Source: JAUIIK01 sp963745675
GTDB taxonomy: Bacteria; Chloroflexota; Chloroflexia; Thermomicrobiales; CFX8
Length of the DNA: 64,000 bases
Assembly (NCBI GenBank): GCA_963745675.1
Contig: CAVUYM010000016.1
Coordinates: 1-64,000 of the forward strand
Direction of reading: 5' to 3'
Positions within the stretch are counted from its first letter, which is position 1. Each line of letters starts with the position of its first letter. Under the pieces are notes generated by a model. It had not been told where the DNA came from. It ran no database searches and saw only the letters and a list, made by a program, of their open reading frames with translations. Both the position numbers and the translations under genes were made by a program. Of the stretch, positions 18,028-27,932 are shown in pieces.

Positions 18028-19663
18028 TTAGGGTCCGGAGATCGTATTGGCCAGTTCATACGGCGTGCACTGATTGTGATTGAACACCCGTCGGTTGACG
18101 CCCGTATATTTGCTGACGCACGTCAGCAGATCACCATCGTCCGGCACGGTGTGTGGTTGCCCTGGCGGATTGCAGGGCGCGCCGAAGATGTACCGTACAC
18201 CACCGGTGTAGGCGTCGATGCAGAACTCGAGTGGCAGATCATCCGGCAGGACGAGTTCCAGTTGGTTTGCGCCACACGTTCCGCTGGGCGGGCTCACCAC
18301 GCGACCGGTGTAATAGCTCGCGCAGAGAACATAGGATGTTATCTCCTGGACCTCGACAGCGCCGATGTCGCAAGCAACTCCAACTGGCCGCGGTTCACCT
18401 CGCTGGTCGGTTGGGGCACATGTCGGCGGCCCGCTGTCCAGCGCATCGCTATTCGATGTGAGCAAGTGGGTCATCGTCGGCCCGCCGTTGTTAACCAACG
18501 GTCCGAGACCGGCATCGCCGTTCGAAATGTCGTTCGCTTCGGTCCAGGGACAGCTGCCATCGCTGTCGAGGTTGTAGTCGTCTGAAACCCAGGTTCCGAT
18601 GCTGCCGCAGTCCGCTGGAGCGTTGTTCGCGACGATCGTCTGGCCAATCTGTAGTTCCGAGCCGATGTGTTGAACCCCGCCGCCTTGAGGGTTCCCGGGT
18701 GATGTTGGTGTCAGCTCCGCCTACCGTGGCGTAGACCGTGTTCAGCGTTATGGTCGAATTGGTGATTGTCACGCCAGCTCCGAGATTCATCAACGCACCT
18801 CCCTGTGGGATTCCACCAATGGCGGAAGTACCGCCACCAAGCGCTGACGCGCTGCCGTCGACAATGTTGCCGGAGAAGGTACTGTTCGAAATCGTGAGAC
18901 TCGTCCCCAGGTTCTGAATGGCCCCACCCTGCGGTATGCCACCTATGAAGCTCCCGCCGCCAGTTCCGCTCGAGCTGCCATCGACGACGTTGCCGGAGAA
19001 GGTGCTGTCGGTTATGTCGACTGTCCCGAAGTTAAATAAGGCGCCGCCTTGAGGGATCCCGCCGATTGCGGACCCACCAGCAGTGGTAAACGCGCTGCCG
19101 TCCGCCAGATTGTTCGCGAACGTGGTGCGAGTAATGCTGAGGATGCCGCTACTATTGTTCTTTATTGCACCGCCAGACGGATTACCACCGACTGCGCTAG
19201 CCCCCGTGTCGTCATATCCACGTTCATCTGCAATATTGTCGCGCAACACGCTATTGACAATGGTCAACGTGCCGTCATTGACGATCGATCCGCCGTCACC
19301 ATTCACATAGCCGTTGCTCAGCGTGATGTTGCGCAGCTCAAGCGTTGCGCCAGCGTCGACGACGAAGTGTCGCGTCAAGCTGGAACCGTCGAGCGTGATC
19401 AGGTTTGCACCGTCGATGACGACGTTGTTGGGACTCGTGATCGTCTTCTCAACCGTAAAGGAGATCGTTGCCGGACCACCGCAGTTGAAAGTAATCGTGC
19501 CACCACCATTCGTCTGCGCCGTTGCCAGCGCGGCATCGAACTCGGCCTCGCCACAGGGTGCCGCCACGACTGCGTTGCCCGCGATTGCTATGCCGACCGG
19601 CAGGACCGGTGCGAGCATGCCAACCAGCGCCAACGCTGTAAGTAGACGAAAGAAGCGTCTCAT
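18028..19663 (-). CDS. secreted beta-helix protein, choice-of-anchor Q type, frameshifted
   Basis: About 544 residues from the ATG at 19663 (AAGGGGA site). A signal peptide (RRFFRLLTALALVGMLAPVL) leads into a right-handed parallel beta-helix of Asn/Ser/Thr ladders: TLELRNITLSNG, ITDSTFSGNVVDG, ISNSTFSGNIVDG. Large loops of the form GGGTSAIGGIPQGGALMN occur in four near-identical copies. The end matches the choice-of-anchor Q region: LGPLVNNGGPTMTHLL, DQRGEPRP, CDIGAVEV. It is followed by three short C-x3-YTG modules (CASYYTG, CIDAYTG, CVSKYTG). One frame break at about 18697; beyond it the frame continues cleanly to 18028. Probably a wall-exposed protein; shares the YTG module with the stalk proteins at 1-3.6 kb. 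Confidence 0.8.
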
Positions 19664-19826
19664 ATTGTCCCCTTTTCCCGCGTCGACACGGAGTGTCCCG
19701 CAACCATGCCAGCCATTTGAACTGCGGTATCTTGCAAGGATTCTAGAATAGTCCGCACGACGTTGAACATACAAGCCGGATCAAATGTCATAGCTGATCA
19801 ACAGAAGGATTTGGAGGAGAGGAGTA

Positions 19827-20441
19827 GTGGCGGCGATGAGCGCTAAGCTTCGCAATATTCTACTGATCTGGACTGGACTATCGTTCCTCCCAGCCTGGTT
19901 AGTCACCATCCGGGGCCTGTTCGACGGCGACGATTATGCGTGGGGCGTCACGGAACGCATTCGCGGTCGAGGCGCCGGCGGCTACTACTTCCTGGCACCT
20001 CTCACCGCCTTCTACGGTCTAGCGCTTCTCGCGCTCGGCTGGCGCGGCGCCCTACGTCCCTTTCACATCATGCTCGCAATCTGGCACGTCCCACTCGGCG
20101 TCATCGCGTCGGTTGCAGCCCTCCGCAATCGAGACATGTTACGCCTCCAGGGCGACACCCTCGGTATCGATATTTCATTGGCCAAGGTCGCTCCAGTTTT
20201 GTTCGGCAGCGTGGCGGCGGGCACGCTGGTGCTGGCCGTGGCTGACCAACCCGAACAGCAGATACCGGCATGGACAACACAGAATCGGCGGCTGCTTGGT
20301 CTGGCCTTGTCGCTTGTCCCGCTCCAGTTCATCCTGCTACGCAGTGGCAAGCATCACGGCCCGACCGACAAGATTGGTGTCGTTCTGACGATCGGGCAAT
20401 GGCTGGTGATCAATGTGGGATTGGCCATTCGAAAGCGTTAG
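19827..20441 (+). CDS. hypothetical multi-pass membrane protein
   Basis: 204 residues with about five hydrophobic helices (ILLIWTGLSFLPAWLVTI, YYFLAPLTAFYGLALLALGW, HIMLAIWHVPLGVIASVAAL, VAPVLFGSVAAGTLVLAVA, IGVVLTIGQWLVINVGLAI). The GTG at 19827 follows a GGAGGAG site and is preferred over the ATG four codons later. No family recognised. Convergent with the MFS gene, with 23 bases between. Confidence 0.7.
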   Translation: MAAMSAKLRNILLIWTGLSFLPAWLVTIRGLFDGDDYAWGVTERIRGRGAGGYYFLAPLTAFYGLALLALGWRGALRPFHIMLAIWHVPLGVIASVAALRNRDMLRLQGDTLGIDISLAKVAPVLFGSVAAGTLVLAVADQPEQQIPAWTTQNRRLLGLALSLVPLQFILLRSGKHHGPTDKIGVVLTIGQWLVINVGLAIRKR

Positions 20442-20464
20442 GTGGTGTTGATCAGATTGGGGAG

Positions 20465-21814
20465 CTAGTCGATCTCTCCAGGATTTCCGGTATCTGACGA
20501 ACGAACGACGGCCCTATCTGTGCCGTCCAGTGTCGCATCCGTAGCTTGCGCTGTCCCGGTTCGAGCGTCGCCAACCGGCGATATATAGACGGTGAAGACG
20601 TAGAAGAGCGTCATGGCGATCAGCATCGTTACGGCATAGATGGTGAAGGTGGGATCATATCCCCAGCGCACGATGATGATGCCGCCGAGCAAGCTCGTGA
20701 TCGCGTAGCCAACGTTCCAGGTACCGCTCCGATACCCGAAGATCGCTCTCCGAGCACGCCCCCGAAGTGCCACCGACATGTAGGCGCTCTCAACCGACCA
20801 GCCAAGCCCCTGTGATGCGGTACGCACCAAGTGGGCCAGCGCAGCCACGCCCAGGCCGGGAGCAAAGACCATAAGCATGTAGAAGGGAATCGGGCTGCTA
20901 CGACCGAACGCTACCGATCGTTCAGAACCGAACCAGTCGACCAGACGCGGGCTGAAAAGCGTCGTGAATGCGGCGAAGATCGAAGCGCCGGCAAAAATCA
21001 GGCCGATCTGACCAGGAGCTGCACCGATCGAGAGCAGATAGACATTGAAGAAAGGCTGGGTGATTCCGGCGCCAATGCTCATGATCCCGCCGATAATGAC
21101 AAATACGACCAGTCGCTGCCGCTGAACCAGATTGGGCGCTGGCGGCAGGCCGGGTCGCACCGGTCGCTCAATTTCCTCTTCGTCTTCATCCACCATCGGC
21201 TGGCGGCGCTCGCTGGACATCAGGAACAGCGGTATCAGTCCCAGTCCTGCGACGGCAATGCCTGCCATCAGTGCTCCGCGAAAAGCCGGGACACTGGACC
21301 GCTCCACATCAAGCGATATTGAGACCAGGCGGGGCATCCATCCGCCGATGAGGCTGCCGAGAGTTGACGCCGTCATCGACGTTGAGACCGCAAGCGAGGC
21401 TACACGCTGCCGGCTGCGTTCATCGCTCAGTTCGACGACGAATGGCATCACCGCCGAAAAGACGAACGACGACACTCCACCCCAGAGGAAAATCAGGATG
21501 AGAATGAGATAGGCCTGGGTCACCAGCGTCAACACAATCGAAAACACAACGAACAGGACGAGGCTGGTCGAAGCGACGCGCCAAACACCCCAGCGACCGA
21601 GAAGACCACCAAGTGCGAATGCCGTAATCGCCATCGCGCCCGTCTGGAGAGAAGCCGCCAGACCAATGAAATCTTCTTTGAAATCGAGTTCGAGCAGGTA
21701 GAGATTAAAGACGAGGGTAAAGGTCCCCATCGCAATGTTCGTACAAAGCATGAAGGCAAGGAATAGCAATGTGTCTCGCGGGAGACCCCGCAGGCGCGCG
21801 AGCAGCGATGCCAT
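20465..21814 (-). CDS. MFS transporter
   Basis: 449 residues, 12 predicted membrane helices in two halves, separated by a charged loop with an acidic cluster (VDEDEEEIERPVRPGLPP, about residue 210). Short MFS motifs appear after helix 2 (LGGLLGRWGVWRV) and in the second half (LVDWFGSERSVAFGR). Helices are regular and there is no break. Substrate cannot be inferred; sugar, drug and peptide exporters all share this outline. The neighbouring genes do not indicate a pathway. Confidence 0.85.
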   Translation of the reverse strand: MASLLARLRGLPRDTLLFLAFMLCTNIAMGTFTLVFNLYLLELDFKEDFIGLAASLQTGAMAITAFALGGLLGRWGVWRVASTSLVLFVVFSIVLTLVTQAYLILILIFLWGGVSSFVFSAVMPFVVELSDERSRQRVASLAVSTSMTASTLGSLIGGWMPRLVSISLDVERSSVPAFRGALMAGIAVAGLGLIPLFLMSSERRQPMVDEDEEEIERPVRPGLPPAPNLVQRQRLVVFVIIGGIMSIGAGITQPFFNVYLLSIGAAPGQIGLIFAGASIFAAFTTLFSPRLVDWFGSERSVAFGRSSPIPFYMLMVFAPGLGVAALAHLVRTASQGLGWSVESAYMSVALRGRARRAIFGYRSGTWNVGYAITSLLGGIIIVRWGYDPTFTIYAVTMLIAMTLFYVFTVYISPVGDARTGTAQATDATLDGTDRAVVRSSDTGNPGEID

Positions 21815-22059
21815 CTCGGGCTTTCAGCATCCGATCCGTACCCGGCTCTCGCCCTGCGTTCTCGCAGGTGCGGCGCCCGGAGTGTAGCACGACAAGCTCC
21901 GATTAAGCCGCTACGTGCTAGCCCTGCCAATTGTTCGCAGCAACCGGGTACCTTGCGAATTCAACCGCACGGGTAAGAACGGTCAGCTAGCATGCTCAGA
22001 CGGTATCGAATCCGGCGCGCTGTCCCCGCTGGACTATGACATTAATCAAGGACTGCACG

Positions 22060-22602
22060 ATGCTGGTTGAAGCTCGAATCTATCTGGAACAGCTCGAGAC
22101 GTTCAGCGAATCGATCGACGCAGAGCTCTCGTCGCTGCCCGAGAGAATTCTCTATGCCCGCCCCGGTCCTTCATTCAATAGCATCGGCTGGAACTACTGG
22201 CACCTGCTACGCATCTGGGACTACGACCTCAACTGGGCGATTCGGGGTCGCGACCCGCTCGACGATCTCTGGCACCGCCAGGGCTTCACCGCCCGCTCAG
22301 GCTACAACCCTGATGGCAAAGGCACGGATGGCAATGGGCTCGGCTCACGCTATCGAGACTACGAGGTCGACGAGCTAGACATCGCGTTGTCGTTCCTGCG
22401 CGAGTATCACCGCGCGTTACTGGCGGAAACGACGCAATATCTTCAGACAGCCAACGAGGATGATCTTCGCCGCAGCGTCGTACCGCCCTCCGATCCGAAC
22501 AACCCGCAAGCGGCTGCCAACCGCATCCGCCACACCATCGGCCAGGCCTGGATGCACCTGGGCGAACTGCGCTATGCGCGGGGCATTCTTGCTCGTCGCT
22601 AG
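22060..22602 (+). CDS. DinB-like protein
   Basis: About 180 residues. The ATG at 22060 has AAGGA 7 bases upstream and is chosen over the ATG at 22036. It shows the DinB layout: first His in NYWHLLRIWDYDLNWAIRG, last helix TIGQAWMHLGELRYARGIL. A conserved second-helix DDLWHRQGFTARSGY segment is present. Putative metal-binding four-helix bundle. Only remotely similar to the DinB protein at 13935. Confidence 0.7.
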   Translation: MLVEARIYLEQLETFSESIDAELSSLPERILYARPGPSFNSIGWNYWHLLRIWDYDLNWAIRGRDPLDDLWHRQGFTARSGYNPDGKGTDGNGLGSRYRDYEVDELDIALSFLREYHRALLAETTQYLQTANEDDLRRSVVPPSDPNNPQAAANRIRHTIGQAWMHLGELRYARGILARR

Positions 22603-22659
22603 TCCACTTCGATCGATACGTCCTTGGTGTACTCGCCGCTAAGATGGACCGGCCCCCAA

Positions 22660-23000
22660 GCTTGTGCTGGAGGGCCAGCGCATTCTGGCGGCGAACGCCT
22701 GAGGATTGATCACGTCGATTTCGAACCTGTTGCCCGAATTAGCCCGGGCAGACATCCTCATCTCGACCGTGGACGAGACGAATCTCAACGCCGCGCCGAA
22801 CACCGTTTGGACCACCGACGGAGGGAGAATCACCCCTGGTTACAATGGAACCAACCCCTTCACGAGTTCGAAATTCATCGTGACACCGATGGCAACAGCC
22901 GGCAACGGCAACGTCATATTCGACGGCACAACAATGGTTCCCTTGTCTCGGTTGACCCCAACGCTTCGCTCGCTCTTGAAAACCTGACATTGCGCTAGCG
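22660..23000 (+). pseudogene. beta-helix surface protein remnant
   Basis: Fragments read ISTVDETNLNAAPNTVWTTD, TATAGNGNVIFDGTT and, in another frame, NNGSLVSVDPNASLALENLTLR before a TAG near 23000. The last part closely parallels the start of the helix in the gene at 18028-19663 (LDGSSLTRHFVVDAGATLEL, then RNITLSNG). No signal peptide, and no body of repeats follows. A truncated relic of a beta-helix protein lying just upstream of the kinase gene. Confidence 0.55.
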
Positions 23001-23126
23001 TGCGCACGACCGCTTCCAAACCGTTCGTATTGATTGCGGCGTAGAATGGAATGAGGGCCGAGTGATAAACACCTCAATAGTGCGCATTTTTGCCGCTATT
23101 TGGACAGGCTACGAGAAGAGTTCCGG

Positions 23127-26096
23127 GTGAGCGAAGCAGCCGACCAGGTATATGGCAACTACCGGATTGGTACCCAACTCGGTATCGGTGGCATGGGCCG
23201 TGTTTTCAGTGGCGTCCACATCCATCTCAACCGGCCCGTGGCAATCAAGATCATGCATGAGCACCTGCTATCTCAGCAGGATTTCCGGGAACGTTTCTTG
23301 CAGGAAGCGCGCGCCGTGGCACTGCTCGATCACCCAAACATCGTGCGCGTCTACGATTTCGGGGAAGAAAACGGGCAGTTCTATCTGGTCATGGAACTGG
23401 TGGTCGGCGGCACAATTCGGACGTTGCTCGATCAGGCCAGTAATTCGCCCGATGGGGGTATCGCCTGGCGCTGGGGCGGCGGCCTCGAATATATACGTCA
23501 GGCTGCTGACGGCTTAGCGCACGCACACCAGCGCGGCATGGTGCACCGTGACATCAAGCCGGACAATCTGCTGGTCAGCCGTTCGAGCGGCGAAGCCGGC
23601 GAAGAGCGGCTGAGAATCAAAATCGCCGATTTCGGGCTTGCCAAACTCGCCGAAGGAAGCATGATTACCGCAACTGGAACCATGATGGGCACGCCCAGCT
23701 ACATGTCACCCGAACAGTGCCAGGGAATTGAACTTGATGGACGGAGCGATATTTATTCGCTCGGAGTGATCCTCTACGAAATGGTGACCGGGCAACTCCC
23801 GTTTGAAAGTCGTACGCCCACCGAGGCCATATTCAAACACATCTCAACCCCGCCCAGCCCACCGCAGGACATCTACCCCGAACTGCCGGATGAGCTTAAC
23901 GCCATCATCCTGCGCTGCCTGGCCAAGAAGCCTGCAGAGCGCTTCGATACGGCACACGACCTTGCACAGGCGCTTGCCAATTTCCAGCAAAAGGACACCG
24001 TTGTCGACCTGGGTCCGACACCGTCAATACACGCGCTAGTCGGTAAGCAGATTGACAAGTATGTCATCGAGTCCGCATTAACCTCGGGAGCTATCGCGCA
24101 CACGTATCGTGGTCGTCAGATACGACTCGAACGTCCAGTCGTCCTGAAGATCCTGAGGTCGCAACTGGCCCAGAACTCACGTGTCGTCGAGCGTTTCCTG
24201 GACGAAGCTCGCCAGGCAGCCCGGCTACGGCATCCAGGGATCGTCGAGATCTATGACATCGGATCGTTGCAAGATCTCCATTACATCGCAATGGCCTATG
24301 TACCGGGTCAGACGCTGAGGTGGCTGATCGAAGAAGAGCCACTTGAACTGGCGGAGGTGGTTACCTGTATCCAGCAACTCGCGGCCGCGCTCGACTATGC
24401 ACACCAGCATGGTGTCATTCATCGTGCCGTCAAGCCAGGTAACATCATCATCCAGCCAGATCACACCGCCGTCCTGCTGGATTTCGGACTCGCAGCAGCT
24501 CTTGAGGAAACAACTGAAAACGAGGTTGCGGTTGCGGCGCGCGAGGGCACGCCAAGCTATCTGGCGCCCGAGCAGACCATAGGCGGAGAAGTGACCGCCA
24601 GCTCGGACATTTACGCGCTTGGTTGCCTTGCGTATGAATTGCTCACCGGCCGAGTACCGTTCACCGACTCAGATGTCGAACTGGTGTTTGCTCGCCACCG
24701 GGGCGAATCACCGATCGCGGTACATGATCTCAACCCAAATTTGAGTCCTGAACTGAGTCGCGTTATCAATCGCGCAATGGCGAAGAATCCGGCGGATCGC
24801 TACGAAACTGCCGGCGCCTTCGCCGCTGATCTCACCAACGCCAGCCGATTCACGCCTGCTGGTGTGAACGCCCCACCGATCGATCCACCGCCGGCACCAC
24901 CCGCAACAGGCACAGCTTCCGGCGGCAGCTCCTGGGGCTGGACGGAATGGCTACGGCCCATAGCACTATTGGCGGTCATTATTATTCTTGCCGGCATCTA
25001 CTTTATTTTTTTCAGAGACCGCAACGACTCAAAGCAAGATCCCCAACAGTCCGGGTTGGTGGCAGCGACTGACACGGCCGAGGAACGCACCACAGCCTCT
25101 CCAGCCGATGATTCAACCAGGGATGCTACGAGTACCGCTGCCACCCAATATGCCCGCCCTACACCCACAGCGACAGTAGAACCGGCCTATGTGACCGAGC
25201 CAAGTGCGACACTGGAACCGACGGCTACGCCGTTGCCAACGGAAACCCCCGTACCTCCACCACCGACTGAGCAACTGGTCTTCGTCAGCGGACGCTCGGG
25301 GGACCCAAACATATCCGATATCTTCTTCCTAAATCCGGATGGCACGAACACTCGGCTCTTCAGCAGCTTCATCGGATCGTCGTACACCGCATGGTCACCG
25401 GCCTGGTCCCCTGACGGCCAGGAGATTGCCTTCGTTAGCAACAGTGCCGGAAATGACGATATCTATGTCATCAACGTCGATGGCACCGATCTGCGCCAGC
25501 TCACCACTGATCCAGCCGCCGATCAGTACCCGGCCTGGTCACCGGACGGCAGCCAGCTGGCCTTCCAAAGCAAGCGACAGGGCGACTGGGAAATCTTCCT
25601 GATGGATGCCGACGGAAGCAATCAGCAAAACCTCACCATGGCGCCTGGCAGCGTCGATTGGGGACCGGACTGGCACCCGGACGGCGGATCCCTGATCTTC
25701 GTCAGCACGCGCGATGGATCCAATGATATTTTCAGTTTGGACCTGGATAGCCTGGAGGTCGTCAACCTCACCAATACGCCGGAGACTGAGGAGAATCCCG
25801 TCTGGTCGCCGGACGGTCAGACTATTGCTTTCGGACGCTTCGTCGGCGAAAACTCGGAGATCTTCGTCCTTCAGGTCGATAGCGGCGAAACGCTTCCACT
25901 TACGGACAGCATCGGCCAGGACACGAATCCCGCCTGGTCTTATGACGGCAGTAAGATTGCATTCAGTAGCGACCGAGACGGCAACCTCGAAATCTACGTT
26001 ATGAATGCCGACGGCTCTGACCAGACACGTTTGACCAGTAATCCAGGTTATGACGGGGACCCATCCTGGTCACCGCTACTTGAACCGACCGAGTGA
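23127..26096 (+). CDS. Ser/Thr kinase with tandem kinase-pseudokinase, TM and PD40 propeller
   Basis: About 989-998 residues, starting at the GTG at 23127 (GAGAAGAG site) or the TTG at 23100. Numbering from the TTG: kinase domain 1 (about 20-295) has GIGGMG, Lys 50 in VAIK, HRDIKPDN (Asp 151) and DFG 177-179, and looks active. Domain 2 (about 320-580) keeps Lys 350 and DFG 461-463 but reads HRAVKPGN, so the catalytic Asp is Ala 443, and its glycine loop is degraded. A membrane helix (620-638) leads to a Thr/Pro linker and, outside, a TolB-like PD40 propeller (about 730-998) with repeats such as AWSPDGQEIAFVS. The propeller probably senses or binds an extracellular partner. Unbroken. Confidence 0.9.
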   Translation: MSEAADQVYGNYRIGTQLGIGGMGRVFSGVHIHLNRPVAIKIMHEHLLSQQDFRERFLQEARAVALLDHPNIVRVYDFGEENGQFYLVMELVVGGTIRTLLDQASNSPDGGIAWRWGGGLEYIRQAADGLAHAHQRGMVHRDIKPDNLLVSRSSGEAGEERLRIKIADFGLAKLAEGSMITATGTMMGTPSYMSPEQCQGIELDGRSDIYSLGVILYEMVTGQLPFESRTPTEAIFKHISTPPSPPQDIYPELPDELNAIILRCLAKKPAERFDTAHDLAQALANFQQKDTVVDLGPTPSIHALVGKQIDKYVIESALTSGAIAHTYRGRQIRLERPVVLKILRSQLAQNSRVVERFLDEARQAARLRHPGIVEIYDIGSLQDLHYIAMAYVPGQTLRWLIEEEPLELAEVVTCIQQLAAALDYAHQHGVIHRAVKPGNIIIQPDHTAVLLDFGLAAALEETTENEVAVAAREGTPSYLAPEQTIGGEVTASSDIYALGCLAYELLTGRVPFTDSDVELVFARHRGESPIAVHDLNPNLSPELSRVINRAMAKNPADRYETAGAFAADLTNASRFTPAGVNAPPIDPPPAPPATGTASGGSSWGWTEWLRPIALLAVIIILAGIYFIFFRDRNDSKQDPQQSGLVAATDTAEERTTASPADDSTRDATSTAATQYARPTPTATVEPAYVTEPSATLEPTATPLPTETPVPPPPTEQLVFVSGRSGDPNISDIFFLNPDGTNTRLFSSFIGSSYTAWSPAWSPDGQEIAFVSNSAGNDDIYVINVDGTDLRQLTTDPAADQYPAWSPDGSQLAFQSKRQGDWEIFLMDADGSNQQNLTMAPGSVDWGPDWHPDGGSLIFVSTRDGSNDIFSLDLDSLEVVNLTNTPETEENPVWSPDGQTIAFGRFVGENSEIFVLQVDSGETLPLTDSIGQDTNPAWSYDGSKIAFSSDRDGNLEIYVMNADGSDQTRLTSNPGYDGDPSWSPLLEPTE

Positions 26097-26303
26097 CCCT
26101 CATCGCCGTGCCGGATGAGTCCGTAGCGCACCATCGGCGAAGAATCGCCAGTCATCGCGCTTCATGCAACTGCGACACCAATGGCTCACTTCTCGAACGA
26201 AAATATGAGGCAGAGACGGTTACCGTAAGCAGGTCGGAGTCTGAGGTCAATCCAGGAGGCTTAGGATCTGAGACTTTGCCTCTCACGAATCGAGGTATAC
26301 CCG

Positions 26304-27599
26304 ATGAAACGCATCGCGACGCTCATCGCAACGCTGACCATTCTGTTCACCGCTCTCCCGGCGCTTGCCGTCGAGCCAGAGCCAGGTCCGGTCGGGGATA
26401 CCTGGGCGCGAACCGATTTGCCGGTTGCAGATGGGATGGCATCGCGGACATGGATGTGGGGGCCGGAAGCGCTGACCGGAGTGATGGTCGAACGCTACGA
26501 CGAATCAGTCGGTGGAACACGGCCCGTCCAGTACTTTGACAAATCACGGATGGAGATCACCGATCCGGCGGCAGACCAGGAGTCACCCTGGTACGTCACG
26601 AATGGGCTCCTCGTCGTCGAAATGGTGACCGGGATGCTCCAGGTCGGCAACGCCAGCTTCGAGGCGCGCAGCCCAGCCAGCGTCGGAGTTGCGGGAGATA
26701 TCGATGACGCCGATGGCCCCACCTATGCAACCTTTTCCAGCCTGCTGGACGCGTCTCCGCTGCCATTCGATCGACCGATCATCCAGACGCTTTCGCGCAG
26801 CAATGGCGTCGGCACAGAAGAGAGTCTAGCCGCCAAAGACATCCAGATCGAGATCATCGACGAAGTCACCGGCCACAGCATTGCCGGGCCATTCTGGGAC
26901 TTCATGAACTCAACCGGGACCGTTTATCAGAACGGCGAGTACGTCAACGACAAGCTCTTCGAGAATCCCTATTTCGCGACCGGTCGGCCAATTAGCGAGC
27001 CGTACTGGTCCGAGGTCAAAGTTGCAGGGAGCGTCAAGTGGGTGCTGATTCAGGCCTTCGAACGGCGTGTCCTGACCTACACGCCGGACAATCCCGAAGG
27101 CTGGCGAGTCGAGGCCGGAAACGTTGGCCAGCACTACTTCGCCTGGCGCTACAGCAATGAGCAGGAACCGCCGCCGCCCGAACCAGGCAAGGCGATCTCG
27201 ATCGAGGTTGGTGGCATCGAGATCGACGCCGGCGACACCATAGACGGAACGACGTACGGCCTGCGCTTCGTCGGAACGGCGAGCGGGGATGTCGAGGGGA
27301 CGATGGAAGTATCGCTCGATTACACACCGCCTGGCCCCGGACCCGGCGTCGTCAACACGATCGTCGGCGGCAGCTGGTCGATTAGTGCGCCCGACGGAGT
27401 TCTCAGCGGGCCGATTACGAGTGGAACAGCGACATGGGACAACGAAGTCTCTATTGCCACAATCGCAGCGACCTTCGTCATCACGGACGCGACCGGGATC
27501 TTCGCGGGATACGCCGGACAGGGAACATACAACGGTGAACTGAGTCACCGCTTCTTCCCGCCGCGCATTGGAGGGACTCTGGTTTTCCAGTTGGAGTAG
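26304..27599 (+). CDS. secreted protein of a Chloroflexota-type family
   Basis: 431 residues. Signal peptide MKRIATLIATLTILFTALPALA. The central region has WMWGPEALTGVMVERYDES, QYFDKSRMEIT, YVTNGLLVVEMVTG, then VKWVLIQAFERRVLTYTP, DNPEGWRVEAGNVGQHYFAWR. This latter block recurs in secreted proteins of Chloroflexota; I recognise the block but know no function. The last 130 residues (after a Pro-rich hinge, NEQEPPPPEPGK) form a separate beta domain with Gly/Thr repeats. Located between the kinase receptor and a cupin on the same strand; gaps of about 200 and 45 bases. Confidence 0.7.
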   Translation: MKRIATLIATLTILFTALPALAVEPEPGPVGDTWARTDLPVADGMASRTWMWGPEALTGVMVERYDESVGGTRPVQYFDKSRMEITDPAADQESPWYVTNGLLVVEMVTGMLQVGNASFEARSPASVGVAGDIDDADGPTYATFSSLLDASPLPFDRPIIQTLSRSNGVGTEESLAAKDIQIEIIDEVTGHSIAGPFWDFMNSTGTVYQNGEYVNDKLFENPYFATGRPISEPYWSEVKVAGSVKWVLIQAFERRVLTYTPDNPEGWRVEAGNVGQHYFAWRYSNEQEPPPPEPGKAISIEVGGIEIDAGDTIDGTTYGLRFVGTASGDVEGTMEVSLDYTPPGPGPGVVNTIVGGSWSISAPDGVLSGPITSGTATWDNEVSIATIAATFVITDATGIFAGYAGQGTYNGELSHRFFPPRIGGTLVFQLE

Positions 27600-27644
27600 T
27601 TTCGGGTTGCCGTGCATACAGGTATTTACAGGTTGGAGGATTTC

Positions 27645-27932
27645 ATGAGTGCTCAAGCAGTCTCGACCATACAGGTCGACAACGATCGGGTGCGCGTAGC
27701 CGAGTGGGCTTTCGTGCCCGGCGCTGAGACCGGCTACCACCGCCACGAGTACGACTATGTCGTGGTTCCTCTAATGACCGGACGATTGAAGCTGATCGGC
27801 CCGGATGGTGCGGAGTCGTTCAGCGACCTCGCAGCCGGAACTTCCTACTTCCGCGAAGCTGGTGTCGAACACAATGTGATCAACGCCAGCGACGGCGACT
27901 TTGCCTTCGTTGAGATTGAGCTGAAGGAGTAG
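27645..27932 (+). CDS. cupin domain protein
   Basis: 95 residues from the ATG at 27645, with GGAGG 6 bases upstream (longer in-frame reading upstream lacks a site). A single small barrel with motif 1 GYHRHEYDYVVVPLMTGRLK and motif 2 FREAGVEHNVINAS, so a metal site of His/His/Glu-like type is possible. No partner domain. Another unrelated small cupin lies at 52233. Confidence 0.8.
   Translation: MSAQAVSTIQVDNDRVRVAEWAFVPGAETGYHRHEYDYVVVPLMTGRLKLIGPDGAESFSDLAAGTSYFREAGVEHNVINASDGDFAFVEIELKE

Noticed and set aside
26097..26303. The 207-base gap after the kinase as a possible small RNA or regulatory site
   Set aside because: No stem-loop, conserved motif or promoter pair stands out.
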